Origin: an uncultured Alistipes sp. | GTDB taxonomy: Bacteria > Bacteroidota > Bacteroidia > Bacteroidales > Rikenellaceae | Direction: 5' to 3' | DNA: 64,000 bases | Assembly (NCBI GenBank): GCA_947591475.1 | Contig: CANQDE010000004.1 | Coordinates: forward strand, 1 to 64,000 | Shown here: positions 42,564 to 50,589 of the stretch, piece by piece | Numbering within the stretch: the stretch's first letter is position 1 | Layout: the number at the start of each line of letters is the position of its first letter | Translations under genes and position numbers: made by a program | Notes under the pieces: generated by a model | What the model was told of the DNA's origin: nothing | The model's database searches: none | The model's input: the letters and a program-made list of their open reading frames with translations, nothing else

Positions 42564-43580
42564 ATGTTCCGTTTCGCAAATCCGCAATATATTTGGTTGA
42601 CGCTCTTCGTGCCGCTCTTCGTCGTGCTTTTTCTCTACGTTTCGTACCGTCGGAAGCGGCGGCTCGCCCGCTTCGGAAATCCCACGACGCTGGAACAGTT
42701 GATGCCCGAGGCTTCGGAGGGTCTCATCGTGTTGAAATTTATTTTGTTTTGTGGAGCGTGGACGCTGTTGGCATTCGTCGCGGCCCGTCCGCAGTTAGGC
42801 TCCCGTCTGCGCGAACAGAAAGCTCAAGGAATCGAAATGATGCTGGCGGTCGATGTGTCGAATTCGATGCTGGCCGAGGATTTCGAACCCAACCGGCTCG
42901 AACGAACCAAATACGCCATCGACAAGCTGTTCGACGGGTTGCATCAGGATCGGGTCGGGTTGATCGTCTTTGCGGGCGAACCCAAAGTGCAGTTGCCCAT
43001 CACCTCGGATTACCGGATGGCGAAGGCGTTCGCCCGTCGAATCGATCCGGCGTTGGTGTCGGTGCAAGGCACGGCCATCGGCAAGGCGCTGGAACAGGCG
43101 CTGTTGGCCTTTTCAGGCGATACGGAGCAGCCCCACAGTCGGGTGATCGTGCTGATTACCGACGGTGAGGATCACGAAGGCGGTGCGCTGGAGGTGGCCG
43201 AACGGGCCAAAGAGGCCGGCATCCGCATCTACACGATCGGCATCGGCACGCCGGAGGGTGCCCCGATTCGGATTGACGGCGAGTTTATTCGGGACGAAAA
43301 GGGCGATATGGTGGTGTCGAAGCTCGACGAGGCGATGCTGTCGCAAATCGCCGAGATGACGGGCGGCGCCTATGTCCGTTCGTCGAAGCAATCCATTGGG
43401 CTGGATGAGATCGTCAAGAGCATCGACGAGATGGAACAGACGGAACTGTCAACCGTGCGGTTCGAAGAATTCAACGAACAATATCAATATCTGCTGCTTG
43501 CGGCGATCATACTGCTGTTGCTGGAACTGTTGCTTCCGGTCGGTATGCAGAAGCGTTTCGGGGCATGGTTCCCCGTTTGA
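42564..43580 (+). CDS. batB: VWA domain membrane protein BatB
   Basis: A 338-residue paralogue of BatA: N-terminal hydrophobic segments, MIDAS motif LAVDVSNSMLAEDF (about 93-106), FAGEPKVQLPIT and LITDGEDHEGG, and a C-terminal membrane helix (YLLLAAIILLLLELLLPVGM). The last codons TTC CCC GTT TGA lie in the hairpin CCCGTTTGAACGGG that begins the following R1 repeat, so the stop codon belongs to the repeat. No batD or batE gene follows in the window. Confidence 0.92.
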   Translation: MFRFANPQYIWLTLFVPLFVVLFLYVSYRRKRRLARFGNPTTLEQLMPEASEGLIVLKFILFCGAWTLLAFVAARPQLGSRLREQKAQGIEMMLAVDVSNSMLAEDFEPNRLERTKYAIDKLFDGLHQDRVGLIVFAGEPKVQLPITSDYRMAKAFARRIDPALVSVQGTAIGKALEQALLAFSGDTEQPHSRVIVLITDGEDHEGGALEVAERAKEAGIRIYTIGIGTPEGAPIRIDGEFIRDEKGDMVVSKLDEAMLSQIAEMTGGAYVRSSKQSIGLDEIVKSIDEMEQTELSTVRFEEFNEQYQYLLLAAIILLLLELLLPVGMQKRFGAWFPV

Positions 43581-43900
43581 ACGGGGCTCCCGATGCGCGC
43601 CTTTTGAAAGGCGTTCCTTATGCAGTAGAGCATTGCAATGCTTGGAAAGTCATCTTTGCTGCCGACCGTTATATGCGCTATGTCAGCGGCCCGATGGGCC
43701 GCGCGGGCCGAAGCCTCCGCCTGCGGAGGCCCGCCTATCGGCGTCCTCTCCGCAGTCTTCGTCCCGCTGGGACGGAAGCGAAGAAAGTCTTAATAAGCAC
43801 GAACAACGACCAATCGCATAAGGAACCTGTTCAAAGGGCGGTGGGCAGCGAAGAAAGCCATGCGAAACATTGCGACGCTCTACCGCATGAATAAAAGTTT
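43565..43900. repeat. R1/R3 composite between batB and lipA
   Basis: R1 hairpins CCCCGTTTGAACGGGG (holding the batB stop) and CGCCTTTTGAAAGGCG, then ATCTTTGCTGCCGACCG; an R3 element (43702-43767); and a reverse R1 (GGTGGGCAGCGAAGAAAGCC, ending CTACCGCATGAATAAAA near 43895). Confidence 0.75.
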
Positions 43901-43956
43901 GGAATTGTTGATAGTTATTCGTATTTTTACATCAATTGGGAAATTAGTGAACTTTA

Positions 43957-44844
43957 ATGCCGAAGTTGTATGATCCGGTCGATGCGCAACGCAAACCCGA
44001 TTGGTTGAAAATCCGGCTTCACCGCTCCGCCGACTATGCCGATGTGCGGCATATCGTCGAAGAACACGGTCTGCATACGATTTGCAGCAGCGGTCGTTGT
44101 CCGAATCAATCCGAATGCTGGAGCCGTCGAACCGCGACTTTCATGATTCTGGGCGATGTCTGCACACGCGGTTGCCGTTTTTGCGCGACCCGCACCGGAC
44201 ACCCGTTGCCGCCGGATTCCGACGAACCCCGTCGCGTGGCCGAAAGCGTCGCTCTGATGAAACTGAGGTATGTCGTCGTAACTTCCGTTACGCGGGATGA
44301 TCTTCCGGACGGCGGTGCGCACCAGTGGGCCGCCACGGTCGAAGCGATCCGCTCCGGCAATCCCGATACGGCTATCGAGCTCCTTATTCCCGATTTGGAT
44401 GCACGGCCCGAGTTGTTGGCAACGGTCGTCGCATCGCAGCCCGACATCATCGGACACAACATCGAAACCGTCGAACGGCTGACGCCCGAGGTTCGTTCGC
44501 GTGCGAAATACCGTACCAGTCTGTCGACGCTGCGACTGCTTGCTGAGCAGGGCGCAACGACCAAAAGCGGATTGATGGTCGGCTTGGGTGAAACCGAGGA
44601 AGAGGTTTTGCAGACGCTTCGCGATTTGCGCGGGGCGGGCGTGAAGATTGTAACGATCGGACAGTATCTTCGGCCTACGCTGGAGCATTATCCCGTTGCG
44701 GCATACGTCGCTCCCGAGCAGTTCGAACGTTACCGGCAACAGGCGCTGGAGATGGGATTCAGCTATTGCGCGAGTGCGCCGTTGGTGCGGTCGTCGTATT
44801 TGGCGGAGGATGCCCTGAAAAGCGTCGAAAACGTGCGGCGATGA
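43957..44844 (+). CDS. lipA: Lipoyl synthase
   Basis: A 295-residue radical-SAM enzyme that inserts two sulfurs into octanoyl domains. Both cluster motifs are seen: the auxiliary cluster cysteines in CSSGRCPNQSECWSR (about 46-60) and the radical-SAM CTRGCRFCATRTG (about 69-81). GLMVGLGETEEEV and TIGQYLRPTLEHYPVAAYV follow as expected. lipB overlaps its stop by four bases (ATGA). Confidence 0.97.
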   Translation: MPKLYDPVDAQRKPDWLKIRLHRSADYADVRHIVEEHGLHTICSSGRCPNQSECWSRRTATFMILGDVCTRGCRFCATRTGHPLPPDSDEPRRVAESVALMKLRYVVVTSVTRDDLPDGGAHQWAATVEAIRSGNPDTAIELLIPDLDARPELLATVVASQPDIIGHNIETVERLTPEVRSRAKYRTSLSTLRLLAEQGATTKSGLMVGLGETEEEVLQTLRDLRGAGVKIVTIGQYLRPTLEHYPVAAYVAPEQFERYRQQALEMGFSYCASAPLVRSSYLAEDALKSVENVRR

Positions 44845-45593
44845 AGATCGTGTGCCGCGACCTCGGCCGAATGGACTATGCCGATTGTTGGAAATTGCAG
44901 CAGCGGTTGTTTGATGAATTGTTGGCCCGCAAACGGGCCGGTCACCAATTCCGGGCGGCGGACGATACGCGGCCGACGGAGGCCGAAGGGGTTTGTGCAA
45001 ACGAGATGACCGATGCCGATAGGACGGTCGGAACGGTTTTGTTGGTCGAGCATCCGCCGGTTTACACGCTGGGCAAAAGCGGCCACGCCGAAAATTTGCT
45101 GGTCGATCCGGCACGACTTTCCGAGTTGGGCGCAACGTTCTTTCATATCGACAGGGGTGGCGACATTACGTTCCATGGCCCCGGGCAGTTGGTTTGCTAT
45201 CCGATCCTCGATTTGGAACCGCTCGGCATCGGTCTGCGCGATTATATCGGGGCATTGGAGGAGTGCGTAATCCGGACGGTCGCCCGTTACGGAATCCGGG
45301 CCGGCCGTATCGCGGGCGCTTCGGGCGTTTGGCTCGACGTGCAAAGCGCGCATCCGCGCAAAATATGTGCTATTGGGGTGCGTTCGTCGCGATTCGTAAC
45401 CATGCACGGGTTTGCGCTCAATGTTACGACCGATCTTGCATGGTTTTCGCGTATCCATCCTTGCGGATTCACCGATCGCGGGGTGGCGTCGATTGCTTCG
45501 GAAACGGGGCTCCGGCCGCCGATGGCGGAGGTGAAACGCATGGTCGTCGAACAGTTGGGAGAGGTATTAGGTTGTCCGGTCGAACGGTTATAG
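44841..45593 (+). CDS. lipB: Octanoyl-[acyl carrier protein]:protein transferase
   Basis: A 250-residue octanoyltransferase that loads octanoate onto lipoyl domains before LipA acts. Family motifs: EHPPVYTLGKSGHAENLL, FHIDRGGDITFHGPGQLVCYPILDL, catalytic Lys in KICAIGVRSSRFVTMHGFAL, and catalytic Cys in HPCGFTDRGVAS. An insert of about 20 residues (about 38-62, RAADDTRPTEAEGV) makes it longer than typical LipB (about 215). The start at 44841 is set by the ATGA overlap with lipA. Confidence 0.95.
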   Translation: MKIVCRDLGRMDYADCWKLQQRLFDELLARKRAGHQFRAADDTRPTEAEGVCANEMTDADRTVGTVLLVEHPPVYTLGKSGHAENLLVDPARLSELGATFFHIDRGGDITFHGPGQLVCYPILDLEPLGIGLRDYIGALEECVIRTVARYGIRAGRIAGASGVWLDVQSAHPRKICAIGVRSSRFVTMHGFALNVTTDLAWFSRIHPCGFTDRGVASIASETGLRPPMAEVKRMVVEQLGEVLGCPVERL

Positions 45594-45691
45594 AGCTTGC
45601 TTGTCGGTACGTGTTTTAGACCCTTTTTTAATAAGGGCGATTATATACTTTACGCAGGCGGTAATCCGAAACCGTAAGGCCTTGCGGGTTC

Positions 45692-45761
45692 CGACGGAAG
45701 CCCCCGCCAAGGCGGGGGTTTGGGGGTGGGTCAAAACTGCAAACGCGGCCAAAGGCCGCGA
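45692..45761 (+). repeat. R2 REP-like element, copy 4
   Basis: CCCCCGCCAAGGCGGGGG, TTTGGGGGTGGGTCAAAAC, then CGCGGCCAAAGGCCGCG. It lies between lipB and recJ. Confidence 0.8.
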
Positions 45762-45861
45762 GCGAAACGAGTGGCACGAGCGGCAAGACCGACAACAAGG
45801 TAAACACTTTGTTACTTAAATAAGAATATGAAATTAATAAGATATATAAAAAACAGTTCGT

Positions 45862-47640
45862 ATGCCTATAGAAAAACGCTGGGTAGTGAAGGCGCAAGGC
45901 GACCCCGCGACGGTAGCTGCATTGGCTGCCGATCTGCGGATTTCGCCCGTGCTGGCCAACCTACTCGTACAGAGAGGCATAGACACAGTAGAGAAGGCGG
46001 AGAAGTTTTTTAATCCCCGTTTGACCGACTTGCATGACCCCTTCTTGATGAAGGACATGGACAAGGCGGTCGAACGAATCGAGCGGGCCGTCCGCGACCA
46101 AGAGAAAATCATGGTCTACGGCGACTACGATGTCGACGGTTGTACGGCCGTTGCGCTCGTTTATAAATTCCTGCGCCACATCGGGCACAAAAACCTGATG
46201 TTCTACATCCCCGACCGTTATACCGAGGGTTACGGCATTTCGGTCAAAGGAATCGACCTCGCTGCCCATAAGGGCGTGGGGTTGATTATCGCCTTGGACT
46301 GCGGCATCAAAGCCACGGAAAAGGTCGTCTATGCGAAGAACAAGGGCGTGGATTTCATCATCTGCGACCACCATCTGCCGGCTGAGGAGATTCCGCAGGC
46401 CGTAGCCGTTCTCGACCCCAAACGGGTCGATTGCACCTATCCTTTCGACGAATTGTCGGGTTGCGGGGTGGGCTTCAAACTCGTGCAGGCCTATGCCCAG
46501 AAAAACGGCATGCCGTTCGATGAAATTACGCCGTTGCTCGACCTGTTGGTCGTCAGCATCGCGTCGGACATCGTGCCACTTACGGGCGAAAACCGCATTC
46601 TGGCTCATTACGGATTAGTGCGGCTCAATCGCGAACCGTCGAAAGGGCTGTTGTCCATCATCAAAATCTGCGGGTTGGACAAACACAGCATCACCATCGA
46701 CGACATCGTTTTCAAAATCGGGCCGCGCATCAACGCCGCTGGCCGTATGCGCATGGACGAAAACGACGAGAATGCTTCGCCCTCGGGCGGACATGCTGCT
46801 GTGGAGCTGCTCATCGAGGGCAACGAGGCGGTCGCCGCGCATTTCGGACAGGTGATCGACGACTACAATCGCGACCGCAAGTCCATCGACCGTTCGGTAA
46901 CGCAGGAGGCGCACGCCTATATCGAATGCAATCCCGAACTGAAAAGCCGCAAAAGCACGGTGGTTTACAATCCGAAGTGGATGAAAGGAATCGTCGGAAT
47001 CGTGGCTTCGCGTCTGATCGAGACCTATTACCGGCCGACGGTCGTGCTGACGATGAGCAATGGTTTCGTAACGGGTTCGGCCCGCAGCGTGCCCGGATTC
47101 GATCTTTATCAAGCGGTGGAATCTTGTTCCGACCTGCTGGAAAACTTCGGCGGACACATGTATGCGGCGGGGCTGACCATGCGGCCGGAGCATGTCGAGG
47201 AGTTCACCCGTCGGTTCAATGCCTTTGTCGAGGAGAACATCGACCCGCAGATGCTGGTGCCGCAAGTGGATATCGACAGCGAGTTGCTGTTTTCGGATAT
47301 TACGCCGGCTTTCCGGCATGACCTGAATCGTTTTCAACCCTTTGGGCCCGGAAACGGCGCGCCGGTGTTCGTTACTTATGGTGTGAGCAATCACGGCGAG
47401 GCGAAGTTGGTGGGGGCGGAGTGCGAACATCTGCGGATGGACTTGATGCAACGTCAGAAACCCAATACGCGGATGCCGGCGATTGCTTTTCAACAACCGA
47501 CGCACTACGAGTGGGTGCGTTCGGGGCGGCCTATCGACGTTTGCTATCAGATTGTCGAGAATCACTATCGCGGCATGGTGTCGACCCAGCTGCGGGTGAA
47601 AGACCTCAAACCGGTGCTGAATTCGCTGATCGGAAGTTGA
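45862..47640 (+). CDS. recJ: Single-stranded-DNA-specific exonuclease RecJ
   Basis: A 592-residue 5'-3' exonuclease. DHH motifs: VYGDYDVDGCTAVALVYKF (about 91-109), LDCGIKATEKV, IICDHHLPAEE (about 169-179). The DHHA1 GGH is in FGGHMYAAGLTM, and PRINAAGRM lies between. The C-terminal OB domain follows. Length fits RecJ. A strong terminator closes the gene. Its role is repair of breaks and stalled forks. Confidence 0.95.
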   Translation: MPIEKRWVVKAQGDPATVAALAADLRISPVLANLLVQRGIDTVEKAEKFFNPRLTDLHDPFLMKDMDKAVERIERAVRDQEKIMVYGDYDVDGCTAVALVYKFLRHIGHKNLMFYIPDRYTEGYGISVKGIDLAAHKGVGLIIALDCGIKATEKVVYAKNKGVDFIICDHHLPAEEIPQAVAVLDPKRVDCTYPFDELSGCGVGFKLVQAYAQKNGMPFDEITPLLDLLVVSIASDIVPLTGENRILAHYGLVRLNREPSKGLLSIIKICGLDKHSITIDDIVFKIGPRINAAGRMRMDENDENASPSGGHAAVELLIEGNEAVAAHFGQVIDDYNRDRKSIDRSVTQEAHAYIECNPELKSRKSTVVYNPKWMKGIVGIVASRLIETYYRPTVVLTMSNGFVTGSARSVPGFDLYQAVESCSDLLENFGGHMYAAGLTMRPEHVEEFTRRFNAFVEENIDPQMLVPQVDIDSELLFSDITPAFRHDLNRFQPFGPGNGAPVFVTYGVSNHGEAKLVGAECEHLRMDLMQRQKPNTRMPAIAFQQPTHYEWVRSGRPIDVCYQIVENHYRGMVSTQLRVKDLKPVLNSLIGS

Positions 47641-47656
47641 ATCAATAACCGACGAA

Positions 47657-47694
47657 TAAAAAAGAAAGCCTGCACAACGTGCAGGCTTTCTTTT
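47657..47694. terminator. Bidirectional terminator, recJ and exbD convergent ends
   Basis: AAAAGAAAGCCTGCAC / GTGCAGGCTTTCTTTT, perfect 16-bp stem around AAC, with A and T runs serving both strands. Confidence 0.92.
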
Positions 47695-47718
47695 GGAATA
47701 GGTTTCCGGAACGGAGGA

Positions 47719-48189
47719 TCAATAACCTAACGACTTCGAAGCCGCATAGGAAATTTTCAGTGCGTTTGCGCGGCGAAGCTCCTGCTTCACCTCCGTAACG
47801 ATACCCATCTTCGTATTGGCATCGGCCTTCAACACGACGGTCATCGAAGCACGGTCGGCCTCGTTCAACTTGTCGCGTTCGGCGGCGATGAAATCCAAGA
47901 TGTCTTTCGTCGTCCGGTAGGAATCGTTCAACTGGATTTTCGGAGCCGTACCGAACTGCGCCTGCATCGCCAGCGAGGGCTGACCGATGTGGATGTAGCT
48001 GGCCAACGACTTTTTCTCCAATTTCTGTACCTCGGTCGCTTCGGGCAGTTTGTAACGCACGAGCAACTCTTGGTCGCGCATCGTCGTCGATACCATGAAG
48101 AAGAAGAGGATCATGAAGATAACGTCCGGAAGCGATGCTGTCGAGATCGGGGGCAACCCTTTGTTGCCCTTCTTTTTCATTACTGCCAT
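47719..48189 (-). CDS. exbD: ExbD/TolR biopolymer transport protein
   Basis: A 156-residue inner-membrane protein: one N-terminal helix with the conserved proton-relay Asp in ISTASLPDVIFMILFFFMVS (about 17-36), followed by a periplasmic domain (KADANTKMGIVTEVKQELRRA). It is the second of two adjacent ExbD-type genes. With ExbB-type 49282 it should form a proton-driven motor for TonB-dependent uptake. TonB itself is not here. Confidence 0.92.
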   Translation of the reverse strand: MAVMKKKGNKGLPPISTASLPDVIFMILFFFMVSTTMRDQELLVRYKLPEATEVQKLEKKSLASYIHIGQPSLAMQAQFGTAPKIQLNDSYRTTKDILDFIAAERDKLNEADRASMTVVLKADANTKMGIVTEVKQELRRANALKISYAASKSLGY

Positions 48190-48194
48190 AGTCC

Positions 48195-48800
48195 TTACTT
48201 CTTAATGTTACGCGGTTCCGCTTCGGAAATCTTCAAAGGAACGGCCTTCGACACGGCGTCGCGGTCTGCCTTTTCCAATTCCGAGAACTTTTTACCGAAT
48301 TTCTGCATGGATACTTCGTCGCGCACTTCGTTGAACGCGCGGGTCAGTTCGTTCTGAACCATGATGTAGGTCTGATAATCCGTTTCGAGGGTCGTCTGGA
48401 GCGATACGACGCCTTGGCTCTCGGGATAAACCCATTTGGATCCATCGGCGAGTTCGATCTCCTTCTCGGTCTTCTCGGGCAGATTCTCGTCGTCCATCGG
48501 ATTCAGAATGAACTCTTTCGTCCGGTCCTTGATCTGGCGCAAATCGGTGAATTCCTGATTGTTGGGAGTTCCGACCATGATGTTGCCGCTACCCGATACG
48601 AGTACCAGAAAGAGGTTGCGCTCCTTGACCTTGATGTCCTCCTGCTTTTGGTTCTCAGGGGGCATCGGCGGCAGCACGCGCACCAGACCGGTATCGACGT
48701 TCATCGTAGTGGCCACGAGGAAGAAAATCAGCAACAGGAACGCGATGTCGGCCATAGAACCGGCGTTGATTTCCTGAACTTTTCTTTTATCTACTGGCAT
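48195..48800 (-). CDS. exbD: ExbD/TolR biopolymer transport protein
   Basis: A 201-residue ExbD-type protein with the conserved segment NAGSMADIAFLLLIFFLVATT (Asp in the membrane helix, about 12-32) and a longer periplasmic domain than its neighbour. Five bases separate it from the downstream exbD. Pairs of ExbD proteins of unequal length are common in Bacteroidetes ExbB operons. Confidence 0.92.
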   Translation of the reverse strand: MPVDKRKVQEINAGSMADIAFLLLIFFLVATTMNVDTGLVRVLPPMPPENQKQEDIKVKERNLFLVLVSGSGNIMVGTPNNQEFTDLRQIKDRTKEFILNPMDDENLPEKTEKEIELADGSKWVYPESQGVVSLQTTLETDYQTYIMVQNELTRAFNEVRDEVSMQKFGKKFSELEKADRDAVSKAVPLKISEAEPRNIKK

Positions 48801-48815
48801 TGTTGTTCGTTTCGA

Positions 48816-49253
48816 TTATTTGAACGCGCTCCAGATCTCCGTAGCGATCGCCGTTACGAAGGCAACGGCCATGGCGACGTAAGTTACGAGGATGCTCGTT
48901 TCGGTAATTACGGTTTCGCCGTGTCCGAAGTAGCCGTTGTTCTGCAAGTCGACGATCTGTACGTCATGGCTGGCCGACAGGAAGTACGACACGCCCACGA
49001 CGACGACGATCAACACCAGCGAGAGAATGGTTCCTTTGATACCCGACGGATTTTTGACCATCCCAACGATTGCACACACGATCGCGGCAGCGATGGCGGC
49101 AACGAAGAGGATGTAACCCCACCACAGATTCAGGCTCACCGAAGCATCGAATTCGGCGGGGTTTTCGGGATGAGCCGAGGCCATTGCGTAGGCTAAAAGC
49201 GCGAACGTAATCACCAGCAGCACGCCCAACAGAATATTCAATATTTTTTTCAT
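48816..49253 (-). CDS. Hypothetical four-helix membrane protein in exb operon
   Basis: A 145-residue protein with four hydrophobic segments (about 5-25, 45-66, 74-93 and 120-140), starting MKKILNILLGVLLVITFALL. Charged residues are few, with loops such as ASHDVQIVDLQNNGYFGHG. No family is named with confidence, but a small membrane protein at this position between exbB and exbD is common in Bacteroidetes. It probably belongs to the motor complex or its assembly. Confidence 0.75.
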   Translation of the reverse strand: MKKILNILLGVLLVITFALLAYAMASAHPENPAEFDASVSLNLWWGYILFVAAIAAAIVCAIVGMVKNPSGIKGTILSLVLIVVVVGVSYFLSASHDVQIVDLQNNGYFGHGETVITETSILVTYVAMAVAFVTAIATEIWSAFK

Positions 49254-49281
49254 GATTGTTTACGGATCTTTTGACTGGGAA

Positions 49282-50028
49282 TTATTTCTTGTTGTAAGCC
49301 GTCAGGAAGTCCATCAGCGTGATGGAAGCGTCCTCCATATCGTTCACGAGCGAGTCGATCTTCGAAACGATATAGTTGTAGAACAACTGAAGAATAACCG
49401 CAGCGATCAGACCCATCAAGGTGGTCAACAGGGCGACTTTGATACCGCCGGCAACCAACGTCGGGCTGATATCGCCGGCAGCCTGGATGGCATCGAATGC
49501 ACCGATCATACCGACAACGGTACCCATGAAGCCCAACATAGGCGACAGCGCGATGAACAGACCGATCCACGACAGACCCGATTCCATCTGGCCCGTCTGA
49601 ACCGAACCGTAGGAAACGACCGCTTTTTCAACTGCGTCGAGACCCTGTGCATAACGGTCGAGACCCTGATAGTAGATCGAAGCGATCGGGCCTTTGGTGT
49701 TGCGGCAAACCTCCTTGGCAGCCTCGATACCGCCGTTGTTCAGCGCCTCTTCGACTTTAGCGACGAACTTCTTGGTGTTGATCGTCGAAAGCGTCAGGTA
49801 GAGGATGCGCTCGATGGCTACGGCCAGACCGATCACCAAGCAGAGCAATACGGGAAGCATCCAGCCCCAACCGCCTTCGAGGAACTTCTGCATCAAGACG
49901 TGGTGCATGCTGTCGCCTGCGACGGCCGTTTCCAAGGCGGATTCCTCAGCTGCGACAGCTGCATCCTGCGCGAACACGGCTACCGTACCGAACAGGGCAA
50001 CCGTCAGAATCAAAAAGAATTTTTTCAT
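49282..50028 (-). CDS. exbB: MotA/TolQ/ExbB proton channel family protein
   Basis: A 248-residue protein. A signal-like N-terminal helix (FFLILTVALFGTVAVFAQ) precedes the ExbB core: helix GWGWMLPVLLCLVIGLAVAIE (about 52-72), cytoplasmic domain, then GLSWIGLFIALSPMLGFMGT and VVGMIGAFDAIQ (about 155-185) and LVAGGIKVALLTTLMGLIAAV (about 190-212). It is the first gene of exbB-(membrane protein)-exbD-exbD. Its leader carries an array of four 30-bp-spaced repeats. Confidence 0.93.
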   Translation of the reverse strand: MKKFFLILTVALFGTVAVFAQDAAVAAEESALETAVAGDSMHHVLMQKFLEGGWGWMLPVLLCLVIGLAVAIERILYLTLSTINTKKFVAKVEEALNNGGIEAAKEVCRNTKGPIASIYYQGLDRYAQGLDAVEKAVVSYGSVQTGQMESGLSWIGLFIALSPMLGFMGTVVGMIGAFDAIQAAGDISPTLVAGGIKVALLTTLMGLIAAVILQLFYNYIVSKIDSLVNDMEDASITLMDFLTAYNKK

Positions 50029-50078
50029 AGTTGTTTTAGATAAATTAGTTTTTGATAGTTTTTATTAAGTAAGTTTTT

Positions 50079-50188
50079 GGTTCTGTCCACCGTTTTATTA
50101 AAAAAGTTTGGGTTCTGTCGACCGTTTTATGATGAGTTTCGGTTCTGCTCATCGTTTTACTTAAATTTTTATTCTTCTTACCGTTTTA
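50079..50188 (-). repeat. Four-copy repeat array in the exbB leader
   Basis: On the plus strand GGTTCTGTCCACCGTTTTA (50079-50097), GGTTCTGTCGACCGTTTTA (50111-50129), GGTTCTGCTCATCGTTTTA (50141-50159) and a degenerate ATTCTTCTTACCGTTTTA (50171-50188) recur every 30-32 bases. On the transcribed minus strand each reads TAAAACGGTsGACAGAACC. Confidence 0.75.
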
Positions 50189-50464
50189 CGTTTTACCGCT
50201 TCGGTGCATTCGCTGTTTTTCTATTTTTGCGTTCCCTTCGTTCGTCGGCCGCGTCCCTTCGTTCTTTGCGGCTTTTCGTTCTTCCTCCGTCAAGCCTTTT
50301 CCGGCTTCGTCCCACGTGCTTCGGAAATCGTTCCTTTCGGTGCATTCCGAACGCTGAAAAAAACGAAATTTTTTCGGCGCAGGAGCCTTTTTATCGTTCC
50401 GATCGGCCTTTTTTTGACTTTTCGACCGTCGGCCCGCATCATTTGCCATTCGCCCGCTTGACAT
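50186..50464 (-). CDS. Small highly charged hypothetical protein
   Basis: A 92-residue ORF rich in Lys, Arg and Glu (MSSGRMANDAGRRSKSQKKA at the start; GLTEEERKAAKNEG later), with no hydrophobic segment. It is on the exbB strand, 157 bases upstream of exbB, and a near-consensus -7 element (TATATTTC, 50562-50555) lies about 90 bases before its ATG. No family is recognised. Disordered basic proteins of this kind occur in Bacteroidetes, but a chance ORF is possible. Confidence 0.4.
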   Translation of the reverse strand: MSSGRMANDAGRRSKSQKKADRNDKKAPAPKKFRFFQRSECTERNDFRSTWDEAGKGLTEEERKAAKNEGTRPTNEGNAKIEKQRMHRSGKT

Positions 50465-50589
50465 TTTCCAATAAACTGTAATTCAGCTTATTGCCTATCA
50501 ATAGGCCCTGCCGTCCCTACCGTCCGGCAGCCACTACGGGTATGTTAGCAGTGCGAAATATAGAAAAAAAATTCGATCCGTGCAACGTT

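Noticed and set aside
50079..50188. CRISPR array
   Set aside because: Repeats are about 19 bp with 11-13 bp spacers, diverged, only four units, and no cas genes are nearby.
50077..50481. 134-codon plus-strand ORF rich in Phe and Arg
   Set aside because: It translates the exbB leader repeat array and the reverse of the charged ORF; composition is implausible for a real protein.
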